A stretch of DNA of 64,000 bases from Lentisphaera profundi (GCF_028728065.1 NZ_CP117811.1:124001-188000); one strand, 5' to 3'; positions 19,143 to 29,080 are shown, numbered from the stretch's first letter. Notes: generated by a model not told the origin, from the letters alone. Numbers and translations are program-made.

Positions 19143-19290
19143 TAGGGATTGGCCTAAGCTAAACTACTGAGGAAAAGAATTCTATCTAGGATGCGCAGCT
19201 TTTTAAGGTTTTTTATCATGGCAGGGGTTAAATCGGATCTTTTAGCTCTGTATTATTTTATAGTTATATAATTTATAGGAATAATTTTTC

Positions 19291-20745
19291 ATGATAAAGT
19301 TTTTTGTGCTAGCAACTTGTCTATTAATGATCACTGCAAAGGCTGATGATCGGCCTAATATTGTTTTTATCTTAGCTGATGACGTGAGTCCAGATATGTA
19401 TGGCTTTTATGGGAATAAAGAAGCCAAGACACCCAATATAGATAAGATTGCTCAAGAAGGAGTGATGTTTAAGACCGCATGGTCATCGGCCATTTGCGGT
19501 CCCTCACGAGCTTTAATTATGACCGGGGCCTACGCCACGACAACTGGCGCGTATTATAATGGATTTTTCAAAGAAGGAGCCAATGGCAAAGGCTTTTTCG
19601 AGCGTCACCCCAGTTTTGCAAAATTAATGCAGAATAATGGCTACAGAACTGCGGTAGCAGGAAAATGGCACGTGGGCCCTGCGGAGTTGCCAGATAATCC
19701 CATTGCAGGTTTTGATGAATACTGTCTTTGGGAGAGTGTTAGGGAGCTGGCTAAGTTGCCAGGGAAGCCCAAGCATACGGGACTTTGGGAAGATGAATCG
19801 ACAACATCGCGCTTTTGGGGTCCCTGTATTATAAAAAATCATCACCAGCTACCCACGAAGAAATCTGATTTTGGTCCTGATATCTTCACCAGTTTTATCT
19901 GTGATTTTATAGAAAAAAGCGTTAAAGAAAATAAACCCTTCCTCGCGTATTACCCGATGGTGGGCCCCCATGGTGCTCGAGCAGGCTACCCCACTTGTCC
20001 GATATATGGAGAAGTAGGTGATTTGGGTGCTAAAACAAATAAGGGAGAGGAGTCCGATCGACGTTTCCGTGCACTGAATGATTATGTAGATATTCTCCTT
20101 GGACGTATAGAGCAAAAAGTCGAAGACCTAGGAATTGCCGATAATACTATTTTCATCTTTGCCTCTGATAACGGAACCGCAGTGACAGCCAAAAGCCGTG
20201 GAGTTGAACGTGGTGGCCATGTAATTTTCACTCTTAAGGGTCCGGGGATTAAACAACGTGGAGGCACCGACGAAATCATGGATTTTTCAGATATTCTTCC
20301 CACCTTTGTTGATTTAGCTGGTGGCAGCTTACCCGCGGGTATAAAAGTCGATGGCAAAAGTTTGAAACCATTTTTGAGTGGTGAAAGCAATAGTCATCGC
20401 GAATGGATTTACGGCTGTACCGCCACTTCACAACTCTTGAGAACGCGTAGTCATTTGATTGAGGTAGTGAACCCCGTGCTTGATGTCCCCAATGGACGAT
20501 TCTATTACTGTGGAGAAAATCGTCAGGGAAAAGGCTATGTACGAGCGGAGAAAAATCCCGAGCATCAAGAAGCCCAAAAAATGATGAGAAAAACTTTACA
20601 AAAGTTTTCAGCGCTACAGAAAGATGATGCTTGGTTTCAAACAAAAAAAGGTAAGCAATGGTTGAAGACCTGCTCCAGCCCAAGAGCGAGAGAAAAACAT
20701 CTGCATAATCATAGTGATTATCAGCATTATGATGAAACGCTGTAA
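19291..20745 (+). CDS. Secreted sulfatase (arylsulfatase family S1)
   Basis: A 484-aa sulfatase with signal peptide (about 1-18), start of the catalytic core at PNIVFILADD (Asp30, Asp31) and formylglycine signature C-G-P-S-R with Cys69. The second metal and sulfate site is seen in IFASDNGTAVTAKSRG. It would cleave sulfate esters of a glycan outside the cytoplasm. It is transcribed divergently from the kinase gene, with 148 bases between them, and a terminator-like hairpin follows it. Confidence 0.87.
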   Translation: MIKFFVLATCLLMITAKADDRPNIVFILADDVSPDMYGFYGNKEAKTPNIDKIAQEGVMFKTAWSSAICGPSRALIMTGAYATTTGAYYNGFFKEGANGKGFFERHPSFAKLMQNNGYRTAVAGKWHVGPAELPDNPIAGFDEYCLWESVRELAKLPGKPKHTGLWEDESTTSRFWGPCIIKNHHQLPTKKSDFGPDIFTSFICDFIEKSVKENKPFLAYYPMVGPHGARAGYPTCPIYGEVGDLGAKTNKGEESDRRFRALNDYVDILLGRIEQKVEDLGIADNTIFIFASDNGTAVTAKSRGVERGGHVIFTLKGPGIKQRGGTDEIMDFSDILPTFVDLAGGSLPAGIKVDGKSLKPFLSGESNSHREWIYGCTATSQLLRTRSHLIEVVNPVLDVPNGRFYYCGENRQGKGYVRAEKNPEHQEAQKMMRKTLQKFSALQKDDAWFQTKKGKQWLKTCSSPRAREKHLHNHSDYQHYDETL

Positions 20746-20763
20746 ATAGCTTTTGTTTTTATT

Positions 20764-20788
20764 GGGGCTCGCCGTCACCGCGGGCCCC
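20764..20788 (+). terminator. Hairpin after the sulfatase gene
   Basis: A 9-bp stem (GGGGCTCGC with CGCGGGCCCC region, one G-T pair) and a 7-base loop, followed by a T-rich stretch (ATGTTTTAATTTT). It lies 19 bases after the sulfatase stop and before the next gene on the same strand. It fits an intrinsic terminator, though the T tract is imperfect. Confidence 0.55.
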
Positions 20789-20816
20789 ATGTTTTAATTT
20801 TAATTATGGATCGAGT

Positions 20817-21686
20817 ATGAAGCGGTATTTAGTTTCTCTAATATTTTTAATGAGTGTTGCCTCAGCGCAAAATATCAAAATTATTTCTTATAATGTTCTC
20901 TACGGTTTTAATCATGGCAAAAGTATAGATTTGGGCAAGCAGTGCTTGAAAGAGCAACAGGCAGATATGATTGCCCTACAAGAAATGAAGGGCTTTGACC
21001 AAGAAAAATTTGCGATACTCGCTAAAAGCTGGGGCCATGAGCACAGCTATTTTTATAAACGTCAGCCTGGCATGCCCTTGGCTTTTAGTTCTCGCTATCC
21101 CATTAGTGAAGTAAAGGAATTAGGCGAGGGAGTTAAGCGCGGTTTTTTAATGCTCAAATGTAAAGGTATTCATTTTATTGTCGGCCACATGACTTCGCAA
21201 AAACTTAAGTCTCGTCAACAAGAAACTCAGTATATTTCTACTTATATTAAAACCTTAATGGAGGCGGGAGAGAAAGTGGTTATTCTAGGAGATTTTAATG
21301 CGCTCAGCCCGCTAGATAATGAACGCCTTGCTAGCATGCATGAACTGATCAATGAAATGCGGAACAATCCTAAAAAGAAAGCGAATTTAAATAAAAATAA
21401 TTTTGATACATCAATTATGCAATCTTATTACGACTTGGGTTTGAGTGATGTTTGTCATCAAGTCCTTAAAGGCAAAGCCTCTTTGAAAGGTAGTTTTCCC
21501 AGTACAATTCTGGAGAAGATTCCTTCTGTGGAAGTACAAGAGCAACATCTTCGGCGTATAGATTTTATCCTAGCGGATCCCGCAACGGCAAAGCAGGCGA
21601 TACAAGCGGATATTCCAAAGGGTGGGGCCCTCGAACAGATTTCAGATCATTATCCCTTGATTGTAGAATTTTATTTAAATTTATAA
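20817..21686 (+). CDS. Secreted endonuclease/exonuclease/phosphatase family hydrolase
   Basis: A 289-aa protein with a signal peptide (about 1-17) and a full EEP fold: SYNVLYGF (first metal-site Asn), MIALQEMKGF (catalytic Glu), VVILGDFNALSP (Asp-Asn pair), RRIDFILADP and the terminal SDHYPLIVEF (catalytic Asp-His). EEP enzymes cut phosphodiester or phosphomonoester bonds in nucleic acids, lipids or inositol phosphates; the substrate here cannot be told. It lies between two sulfatase genes on the same strand. Confidence 0.85.
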   Translation: MKRYLVSLIFLMSVASAQNIKIISYNVLYGFNHGKSIDLGKQCLKEQQADMIALQEMKGFDQEKFAILAKSWGHEHSYFYKRQPGMPLAFSSRYPISEVKELGEGVKRGFLMLKCKGIHFIVGHMTSQKLKSRQQETQYISTYIKTLMEAGEKVVILGDFNALSPLDNERLASMHELINEMRNNPKKKANLNKNNFDTSIMQSYYDLGLSDVCHQVLKGKASLKGSFPSTILEKIPSVEVQEQHLRRIDFILADPATAKQAIQADIPKGGALEQISDHYPLIVEFYLNL

Positions 21687-21770
21687 TTAAAGATATATGA
21701 GCAAAGATTTAGTTAGTTTTTTTGTTCTCTGATGTATTAATATTGACGTAATTCCCAAGGACAAGATTCT

Positions 21771-23321
21771 ATGTTTAATAATTTCATTTATTTGATACTC
21801 TTTACTCTGAGTACGGTGGTCGCCAGTGAGCGCCCTAATATTCTTTTTATCATGACTGATGATCAATGGCGTCGTGAGTTTAATTTTCTGCCAGAGGGCC
21901 GAGATGAACAAGGAAAGCCGCGCAACTTAACTCCGACCATTGATCGCCTTGCAAGCGAAGGCATTATCCTCGATAGAATGTATGCCACCTCAACTGTCTG
22001 TACTCCGAGTCGCTATAGCGTTTTGACGGGAGAGTATCCGAGTCGCAGTTTAGACAAGGGCTTTCTCAATGATATGAAAGAATATGGCAATCAGCCAAAC
22101 CCACATTTCAATGTCCATATTACCCCTGGTAAAGCACACATGGGCAGTGTTTTAAAAGCCAATGGTTATTTTACGGGTTTCGTGGGCAAGAATCATGTGA
22201 TTCACGATGAATCTATCAAAGTACCGAGTATCAAAGCTTTTAGAAAAGCCGATCCTTTCGATAGTAAAACCCAAGAATTTTTAGAGCAGAAGCAAGCTGC
22301 GGAAGTTCAAAGCGTACTCAATAATGACTTTGATTTTGCGAGTAGTATTTATGCGGGCAATGTTCCAGGACATATGCCCATTGAAATGGAAGCTCATAAT
22401 ATGGATTGGGTAACGAAAGGCGGACTCGATTTCCTTGATTTAGCCGAAAAACAAGAAAAGCCCTTTTACCTTCATTTTTGTACCACACTCAATCATGGAC
22501 CAGGGCCAGCAGGGGAAAAATATTCCGCCGATCCTCGCTTCACGGCTGCGGGTGTACTGAAAGAAGGACTCAATGTTCAGCCCTCACGTGCCTCAATCAT
22601 TGAACGCCTAAAAAAAGCCGGAATCCCTTACAAAGGAGATCATTCAGATCCACTATGGCTGGATGATGGGATCAGTGCAATTATCAACAAAATTCAGAAA
22701 ATGGGTAAATTGGATAATACCATAATCTTTTTCTTTAATGATAATGGCATGGGTGCCAAAGGAGCCTTATACGAAGGTGGTGCCTTATCACCTGCATTTG
22801 TTTGGGGAAAGAACTTAAAAGGGAATCGTCGAATCAATCAGTTGCTTGCCAATATTGATTTTGCGCCCACCGTTTTTGAGCTTTGCGGAATCAGCAAAGA
22901 TCAGCAAGCCAAGATGGATGGCAAGAGTTTTGTGAGTCTCCTTAAAGGTGATGATAAAGCCATTAACGAAGCCGTGTTTTTACAAATTGGCTCAACACGT
23001 GCAGTCTTGCAGGATGAGTTTAAATATATTGCTTGGAGAGTTCACCCTGAGCGTGAAAAGAATTTTGATGTGGCAACAAAAGGCGAAACTCAGAAACTTT
23101 ATCACATTGCCTCCACTCGTGGTGGCCGTGGCTTAGAAAAGAAAATCCCCAAGCACTATAAAGCCTATTGGGATACAGATCAGCTTTACGACCTTAGAAA
23201 GGATCGTAAGGAACAGCAGAACTTAGCCAGCAATCCAGAGTATGCACAGAAGCTTAAAAACCTTCAAAAACTCTTGAGTGAGCACATTAAAAATCAGCCA
23301 GGCGAATTCGGCGAATTTTAA
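21771..23321 (+). CDS. Secreted sulfatase
   Basis: A 516-aa sulfatase with signal peptide (1-18), PNILFIMTDDQWRREF as metal-binding start (Asp30, Asp31) and formylglycine signature C-T-P-S-R with Cys77 followed by YSVLTG. The distal site is FFFNDNGMGAKGALYEGG, where the usual TSDHG/SDNG is FNDNG. CCAAGGAC lies before the ATG. The substrate is probably a sulfated polysaccharide. It is the last gene before a repeat-rich accessory stretch. Confidence 0.87.
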   Translation: MFNNFIYLILFTLSTVVASERPNILFIMTDDQWRREFNFLPEGRDEQGKPRNLTPTIDRLASEGIILDRMYATSTVCTPSRYSVLTGEYPSRSLDKGFLNDMKEYGNQPNPHFNVHITPGKAHMGSVLKANGYFTGFVGKNHVIHDESIKVPSIKAFRKADPFDSKTQEFLEQKQAAEVQSVLNNDFDFASSIYAGNVPGHMPIEMEAHNMDWVTKGGLDFLDLAEKQEKPFYLHFCTTLNHGPGPAGEKYSADPRFTAAGVLKEGLNVQPSRASIIERLKKAGIPYKGDHSDPLWLDDGISAIINKIQKMGKLDNTIIFFFNDNGMGAKGALYEGGALSPAFVWGKNLKGNRRINQLLANIDFAPTVFELCGISKDQQAKMDGKSFVSLLKGDDKAINEAVFLQIGSTRAVLQDEFKYIAWRVHPEREKNFDVATKGETQKLYHIASTRGGRGLEKKIPKHYKAYWDTDQLYDLRKDRKEQQNLASNPEYAQKLKNLQKLLSEHIKNQPGEFGEF

Positions 23322-23335
23322 TCTCATATATACAT

Positions 23336-23510
23336 TTTTTAGTATGGCTCCGAGGGCTCCTCGGCCGCCGGAGGCATTTATACATGGGGCTCCGCCCCAC
23401 ACCCCGCTCAAGATACTGCCGTATGGGCCAATAGTTTTTATCCGCCTGTGTGGCAACACCCCTTGATAATCCCAACACTCGGAGCTTCGCTCCAGCGCTT
23501 ACCTGAACAA
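23336..23510 (-). repeat. Dispersed GC-rich intergenic repeat, family C (copy 1, inverted)
   Basis: This stretch contains GGGGCTCCGCCCCA, GGCCGCCGGAGGCATTTATA and TCCGCCTGTGTGGCAACACC. It matches the opposite strand of the repeat at 30568-30745 over most of its length and is related to 39408-39560 and 45700-45960. It carries several short inverted repeats (for example GGGGCTCCGCCCC) and no gene. The rest of the gap up to 23760 holds no recognisable feature. Confidence 0.75.
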
Positions 23511-23766
23511 TCAGATAATGCGTATTGAGCATGAATTTCATCTTAGATGCTCTTAAGTTCCCTACCATTAGAGGTGGAGGTGCCCCTCTCGTACGGGTCG
23601 CATCATGCCCTCTATTCTACCTAATCGAGTAAAACTAAGCCCATTTATGCGCCCTCTTTCATAGTAATTACGCTCCTTTTACATAGAGGCTTACTAGCAG
23701 AATATTTCTGATCAAGCAGGTGGGATATCCCTCCAGCTGGATCATTTTTTTTGTCTTCTGAAATTC

Positions 23767-23816
23767 ATTAATAATCTTTTAAAAGATTTTATAAAATATT
23801 TTAAAAGATTATTAAT
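23767..23816. promoter_or_regulatory. Perfect 18-bp inverted repeat upstream of the toxin-antitoxin pair
   Basis: Two perfectly complementary 18-base arms (23767-23784 and 23799-23816, each containing AATCTTTTAAAA or its complement) are separated by a 14-base AT-rich loop. It lies about 115 bases before the antitoxin start. It could be an operator for autoregulation by the antitoxin, or a bidirectional terminator. The arms are almost pure A/T except one G/C. Confidence 0.5.
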
Positions 23817-23827
23817 ACTTGAATTAG

Positions 23828-23935
23828 ATGTCCATGGGTACTACTTTAAGTGATAATAATGAACAGCGCATGAAAGCTTTGTATGCGAACATAATAAGGG
23901 AGTGGGATCTTAACGATTCCATAGAAACACAATGA
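23828..23935 (+). CDS. Possible 35-aa ORF coupled to the antitoxin gene
   Basis: An ATG at 23828 opens a 35-codon frame (start MSMGTTLSDNNEQRMKALYA) whose TGA overlaps the antitoxin ATG (ATGA, 4 bases). The coupling suggests it could be translated as a leader of the toxin-antitoxin operon. It may equally be the remnant of another gene. No family is recognised and no strong ribosome-binding site is seen. Confidence 0.3.
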   Translation: MSMGTTLSDNNEQRMKALYANIIREWDLNDSIETQ

Positions 23936-24189
23936 ATAATATGTTAACAGAAAAGTGGACGTCGATTAGTCAGTTTAAAACTTCGCCGACTCAAGCCATT
24001 GAAGACTCTGAAGGAAGGCCATTTGCCATTTTAAACAGAGATAAAGTTCTAGGCTATATGGTTTCTCCTGAAAGAATGTCAGAACTATTAGAAGCAGAAG
24101 AGAATAATTATCTTCGTCCTTTAATAGAAGAACGATCCAATGACAAATCTCAGATACGGGAAACAAGTCTTGAAGACTTATTCGCTTGA
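23932..24189 (+). CDS. Type II antitoxin, Phd/YefM (StbD-like) family
   Basis: An 85-aa protein with the Phd/YefM outline: N-terminal TSISQFKTSPTQAIEDSEGR, then PFAILNRDKVLGYMVSPERM, which is the DNA-binding and dimerisation part, and an acidic C-terminal tail likely to wrap the toxin. It would neutralise the RelE-type toxin encoded by the overlapping next gene and repress the operon. A second ATG is at 23941. The overlap with the toxin frame is typical of such pairs. Confidence 0.8.
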   Translation: MNNMLTEKWTSISQFKTSPTQAIEDSEGRPFAILNRDKVLGYMVSPERMSELLEAEENNYLRPLIEERSNDKSQIRETSLEDLFA

Positions 24190-24472
24190 GCGTCACGATT
24201 TAGCAAAAAAAGAAATTGAGAAATTAAGTCCCGATTTAAAAAGAATATTCAAAAAGAAAGTTGCGAGTATTCTTACTAATCCACATCGACCTAACTCTCG
24301 TCTAAGTGGTTTTAAAATACCTACCTATAAAATCAAAAGTGGAAGCTATAGGCTCGTTTATGAAGTTCATGATCACAGAGTAGTTATTACCGTTTTATGT
24401 GTGGGGCTTAGAGCTAGAAACAAAGCTTATAAACTTGCGAGACAAAGAAGCTCTCGTGATGAAAATGGCTGA
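24140..24472 (+). CDS. RelE/StbE-type toxin (mRNA interferase)
   Basis: A protein of up to 110 aa with the RelE/StbE pattern: LAKKEIEKLSPDLKRIFKKK, then NPHRPNSRLSGFKIPTYKIK, SGSYRLVYEVHDHRVVITVL and the C-terminal VGLRARNKAYKLA. RelE toxins cleave mRNA in the ribosomal A site. Alignment with the family suggests that the real start may be the TTG at 24170, which gives a 100-aa protein starting just before TYSLERHD; the ATG at 24140 overlaps the antitoxin by 50 bases. The pair lies in repeat-rich accessory DNA. Confidence 0.8.
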   Translation: MTNLRYGKQVLKTYSLERHDLAKKEIEKLSPDLKRIFKKKVASILTNPHRPNSRLSGFKIPTYKIKSGSYRLVYEVHDHRVVITVLCVGLRARNKAYKLARQRSSRDENG

Positions 24473-24503
24473 GAAGCACCATCCACCATCCACCTGCAGG
24501 CAC

Positions 24504-24533
24504 AAAAAAGCGGATGACCCATAGGTCATCCGC
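24504..24533 (-). terminator. Intrinsic terminator of the beta-helix gene
   Basis: A perfect 10-bp stem (GCGGATGACC / GGTCATCCGC, 24510-24533) with a 4-base loop is followed, on the minus strand, by a run of six T. It is 32 bases beyond the stop of the minus-strand beta-helix gene and is a textbook rho-independent terminator. It may also stop read-through from the toxin gene. Confidence 0.85.
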
Positions 24534-24564
24534 GTTAATAGTATTTTAAGCTGAATCCGCGAGC

Positions 24565-26844
24565 TTACTTGTGCTTGAGGTCAGTTGGCTTGTGTGGATT
24601 CTTGGTTTGAATCATTTTACCTGCCGGATCGTGAATGACGTTGAGATCCTTTTTGGAGTCTAAAGCCATAAGGCGAGCGGGGTACTTGTCTTTGCGGATA
24701 CCGAAACTCTCTTTACGCGTATCAAAGGGTTTGAAACCGAGCTTGAGTGCAGGAGAATCAGGACTGAGGGTGAAGTCACCATTTGCGGGATCCGCAAAGA
24801 GTGGGTCAGCAATAGTACTGGTATCATCAGCGCCTTTTTTCTTGTGACGTAAAATTCCCTTTTCCGCATCGGCAAAGAAGTAGATATTATCTTTGAAAGT
24901 CGATTGCTTGAGGATACCACCATACTTTGTGGCATTGACGACAATATTTCCAATGAATTGTGAATTGACAAAGCCCTCTTGTTTAGGGTAAGGGCGGTTG
25001 GTGATCATTTGGCCAACATTATAAACAATGTTATTGATAAAAATATTGCGGTCCTTTAATACAAAAGCGCGTCCATGGGGGTTATTCATGACGATATTAT
25101 TAATGATGAGTGTGTCGCGCTGCCAGTCATCGGTACGAATACCGACGAGATTATGACGAACGAGGTCACGTACCATGTTATGGCGTACAATATTGCCTTT
25201 GCCTGCACCGGAAACATTGAGTGCGGCACCATCATTAAGACGGCGAAGGGCATTACTGATGAGGTTGTTTTCAACGATGTTGTTACGAGCATGAAGGAAG
25301 GGGGCACATCTTTCGGCATAAACACGACCATCATTTAATGAGAGCTCATCACCAAGGAAATCTTTGATTTCATGCCAGCGAATAGTTTTGCAGCCTTCGT
25401 CCCACCATTTGTCGGGAGCCATGAACATTTGGCAACGTACACCACAGAGGCCAATTCCCTTACGTGGTACATCGTGAATCGTATTGTTAATGATTTTATT
25501 AGAACCAGACTGCCAAGCAAAGATGCCATGACCATTCCAAATAATCTCACCTACATGGTGAATGATATTGTTGCTAATGATATTGTTGCGATTGACGTCT
25601 TTGGTACCAGGACCGTATCCACAGAGCAGGATGCCCATGTGACCAGTATAGGAAATGAGATTATTATTGATATCAATATTTTGGGCATGAAGATCGAGGC
25701 GCATTCCGGTGCCACCAGTCGCAGTAAATTGACAGGCAGTGACTTCGCAATTTTCGGCGCCACGAAAACGCAGCAGAGCATTATCAAAATCAAAAGTATC
25801 CCAATCGTGCTGAATACCCCAGCCCTTGCGATCCTTGTACCAATCGCCGCGTTTTGCGTGCTTAAAGGTGAGGCCTTTAAAGACAATATTGCGTACGGGA
25901 GTATCGACTGGACCTTCATAATCAATATCACCTTCAACTTTAACTAAAACGTCGAGCGCAGGGAAAGACATTTCAGGACTCGGTTGATCGCCTTTTGGCC
26001 AATAGTAAACCTTGCCTGATTTTGTATTGCTGGCCCAGTTACCGGGTTCAGAGATGAAGTCAACACTATTTTGCAACCAGTTCGTACAGAAATTCTTTTT
26101 TCCGTAGGCGGCGGCATTGGCGTGGAAAGCCATCGTTACATAACGCTCTTTGAGATTAATTTCTTTGAGCTGAATCAGTGACATCGTCCAGGGCACAGGA
26201 ACAACGGCACATTCGATGTCTTGGATATTATCCCAGTTGCGGAATATGTAATCAAACTTGGGATCCCAAGGGACTTTTTTACAGGTCCAAAGATCTTTTT
26301 CGTAGAGGGGACCCATTGAATCGGCACGTTCATGATCATAGGGTTTGCCTAAGAAGCTATCAGAACTTGAGCGCGGTTGCCAGGTATCACCATCGAAAAG
26401 AACTCTAGGATTCTTAATGCTAGTAGGGATATCTGCTTCCCATACTTGGCCGTGAGCTTTTTCATTGAGATGAGAAATAGCGCTAGACTTTTTCCAGCCA
26501 GTGATTTTGACTGCTGAGCTGAGTACAGGGACTTCGTTTTTATAAGCACTATAAGTGATTTTGAAACCATCTAAGGCACTATCTTGAGTATTCAGTAAAA
26601 AGGTTTTTTTGAGTTGATAAGTTCCCCCTCTTAAATAGACGGTGATATCCTCCTGTTTTTCTTTGAGGGAGAGTCCACGTATAGCATCGCGAGCCTGCTC
26701 AAGATTCGCGAAAGGTTTTTCTAGTGTTCCTGGCTGAGACTCGGAGCCCTGAGGTGAGATGAAGTAATCTTTTGCCTGCAAACCTAGGGAAAGACCTAGG
26801 CCTAAAAGGCCAAAAGTTAGCTGTTGAAGTTTTTTCTTATGCAT
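24565..26844 (-). CDS. Secreted right-handed parallel beta-helix protein, probable polysaccharide-active enzyme
   Basis: A 759-aa protein with a signal peptide (about 1-24). It starts with DYFISPQGSESQPGTLEKPF, the common N-terminal element of DUF1565-like beta-helix proteins, followed by DITVYLRGGTYQL. The middle (about 370-640) is a ladder of Asn-rich helix coils such as NNLISYTGHMGILLCGYG, NNIISNNIIHHVGEI and NNIVMNNPHGRAFVLKDRN. Such proteins are often polysaccharide lyases or glycoside hydrolases acting outside the cell; which one is not clear. AAAGGAC precedes the ATG, and a strong terminator follows. It is a single-gene unit in accessory DNA. Confidence 0.8.
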   Translation of the reverse strand: MHKKKLQQLTFGLLGLGLSLGLQAKDYFISPQGSESQPGTLEKPFANLEQARDAIRGLSLKEKQEDITVYLRGGTYQLKKTFLLNTQDSALDGFKITYSAYKNEVPVLSSAVKITGWKKSSAISHLNEKAHGQVWEADIPTSIKNPRVLFDGDTWQPRSSSDSFLGKPYDHERADSMGPLYEKDLWTCKKVPWDPKFDYIFRNWDNIQDIECAVVPVPWTMSLIQLKEINLKERYVTMAFHANAAAYGKKNFCTNWLQNSVDFISEPGNWASNTKSGKVYYWPKGDQPSPEMSFPALDVLVKVEGDIDYEGPVDTPVRNIVFKGLTFKHAKRGDWYKDRKGWGIQHDWDTFDFDNALLRFRGAENCEVTACQFTATGGTGMRLDLHAQNIDINNNLISYTGHMGILLCGYGPGTKDVNRNNIISNNIIHHVGEIIWNGHGIFAWQSGSNKIINNTIHDVPRKGIGLCGVRCQMFMAPDKWWDEGCKTIRWHEIKDFLGDELSLNDGRVYAERCAPFLHARNNIVENNLISNALRRLNDGAALNVSGAGKGNIVRHNMVRDLVRHNLVGIRTDDWQRDTLIINNIVMNNPHGRAFVLKDRNIFINNIVYNVGQMITNRPYPKQEGFVNSQFIGNIVVNATKYGGILKQSTFKDNIYFFADAEKGILRHKKKGADDTSTIADPLFADPANGDFTLSPDSPALKLGFKPFDTRKESFGIRKDKYPARLMALDSKKDLNVIHDPAGKMIQTKNPHKPTDLKHK

Positions 26845-26969
26845 AATCGTCCTTTGATTTTTATCGATCTAAAATTAATACATATCAAAGACGGAGCTTT
26901 TAACTGCAAACAGACAAGGAAGTAGTTTTTATCTGAAGTTTGTTTAAGGTCGCTCATTTCATTCGCTGA

Positions 26970-27099
<130 letters not shown>

Positions 27100-28693
27100 G
27101 ATGCACTCCGACAGATCATTCTCAAGTGCTATTAAAAAATAGCTTAAAGTTATAATTTCCAATAAAAAATCCCACTTAATCGCCTATATTGTAGTAGCTT
27201 ACACCGACAATAACAGCAAGTGGGACTTTCAATGTACGATACTCTTTTTCCCGAATATTTCATCGAGGAATTACGGCAAACTATAGGAATTTTATGCGGA
27301 CCATTGAAGATTGCGGGGCAAATCATACTTCGTCCTGAATTTCAAGAGATCAAAAAGGCAATTGAAGATGATCAACTTCAGTTGAGTAAAGATAGAGCCG
27401 CCACTAGAAACCGCGAGTTTAAAAACAGCTCTACCCAAAAACACCCCCCAGCTGAATTGGTGGTGGCGTTGTTCATAGCCCGTCACTTTTATGATAATTG
27501 TTACGGTGAACGAGGCTATAGTATGCTATGTGAGAATAGTTCCTTGCAGCAGTTTATTGGGCGCTTGGGCATAGGAAGCTTCCCTTCACGCAATACGATT
27601 CATGAACAAGTCTCTGCTCTTTCTGAGAAGACCCTTAATCTTTTTCATCAAGCTATTTTGAACTGCGTTAAGGAGTGTGGCCTGGATGATTTTTCAGCAG
27701 TGATTATTGATTCTACAGCCATTAAGGCCGATTCAGCGTGGCCTGTCGATAGTCAATTACTAAAGAACCTTAGTTGTAAAATGATGAAAAATATCAGTGA
27801 CGTTCATGATCAGCTTCCCTGTGTTGAGCGCAGAAAGATCCCTCTCAAACGCCTGCAAAATTACTGTGATTATATGAGTAAACTGGATTTCGAGATCTCT
27901 ATGCTTAAAGGAAAAAAAGGAGCAAGAAAAATGAGGCAAAAGTTTTATACGCAAGAACTTTTACCGAGGTGCCGAAAATTTATTATTCGCCTGGAGAAGA
28001 CTCTTCCTCAAATTAAACAACACTGTGAAAGTGCCAAAGTTCTGATGATTGACGAATGTCTATCTCGCTTCATAGATAAAGTTTTGATGGTTGAACATCG
28101 CTTCAACATGGCTCCTAAGGACTACGATACGAAGACGGCACGGAAAATTTACAGCATGAGTGATAATGATGCAGCATTTATTAAAAAGGGTGGTCGAGAA
28201 ACCGTATTTGGCTACCGACCAAATTTCGCCTTTAGTGCCAATGGTTTTCTGACATCATTCACCCTAGAATCTGGAAATACTAGTGACAGCAAGGCCTTCA
28301 GTAATTGCCTTGATGAAAATAAAAAGATGACGGGCGAGACCGCAATGATGATCAGTGTGGATGACGGATATAGCTCTGCCGCCAATTTAGATGATGCCAT
28401 CGAAAAAGGGGCGACATTAGTCAGTGTTAGTGGCTCAAAGGGAAAGAAGCTCTTAGGAGAAGATATTTATGAGAGTGAAAACTACCAACTTGCGAGAAAT
28501 ATCCGATCAATTTCCGAAGCAGGTATTTCAAAGCTGAAGAACTATCACAACCTTGAGCGATTTACCGTTTGTGGCTTAAAGAGGGTTCGTCAAGAAACTC
28601 TCATAAGCGCCATAGGATTCAACTTGGAAAGGATCTGCCAGTTATTATGTCAAATAGAGATTGAGGTCGCCGCATAGAATGTCGGAGTGCATC
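27100..28693 (+). mobile_element. Complete insertion sequence with 14-bp terminal inverted repeats and 6-bp target duplication
   Basis: The 1594-bp element has perfect ends GATGCACTCCGACA (27100-27113) and its complement at 28680-28693. The flanks are TGGCAA on both sides (27094-27099 and 28694-28699). Two neighbouring uninterrupted copies of the same dispersed repeat (around 28803-28850 and 29018-29065) show TGGCAA only once, followed directly by GCCTCGCAGGG. This gives the empty site and proves the 6-base duplication. The element has one transposase gene. An inverted repeat TCCCACTT (27170-27177) / AAGTGGGA (27218-27225) lies just before the start codon and may limit translation. The intact structure suggests recent insertion. 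Confidence 0.9.
27232..28677 (+). CDS. DDE-type transposase of the insertion sequence
   Basis: A 481-aa protein from the ATG at 27232 (a GTG at 27220 is four codons upstream). Candidate catalytic acidic residues are Asp160 in AVIIDSTAIKADSAW and Asp377/378 in MMISVDDGYSSAANLD, with a later ATLVSVSGSKGKKLLGED strand. The N-terminal part (HPPAELVVALFIARHFYDNC, then GERGYSMLCENSSLQQFIGR) looks like the dimerisation and DNA-binding region of IS1182/IS5-like transposases. The family assignment is not certain. It fills almost the whole IS and is uninterrupted, so the element may be active. Confidence 0.85.
   Translation: MYDTLFPEYFIEELRQTIGILCGPLKIAGQIILRPEFQEIKKAIEDDQLQLSKDRAATRNREFKNSSTQKHPPAELVVALFIARHFYDNCYGERGYSMLCENSSLQQFIGRLGIGSFPSRNTIHEQVSALSEKTLNLFHQAILNCVKECGLDDFSAVIIDSTAIKADSAWPVDSQLLKNLSCKMMKNISDVHDQLPCVERRKIPLKRLQNYCDYMSKLDFEISMLKGKKGARKMRQKFYTQELLPRCRKFIIRLEKTLPQIKQHCESAKVLMIDECLSRFIDKVLMVEHRFNMAPKDYDTKTARKIYSMSDNDAAFIKKGGRETVFGYRPNFAFSANGFLTSFTLESGNTSDSKAFSNCLDENKKMTGETAMMISVDDGYSSAANLDDAIEKGATLVSVSGSKGKKLLGEDIYESENYQLARNIRSISEAGISKLKNYHNLERFTVCGLKRVRQETLISAIGFNLERICQLLCQIEIEVAA

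Positions 28694-29080
<387 letters not shown>

Noticed and set aside
25372-25947. 191-aa open frame antisense to the beta-helix gene
   Set aside because: It lies wholly inside a well-supported gene on the other strand, and its sequence mirrors the Asn-rich coils.
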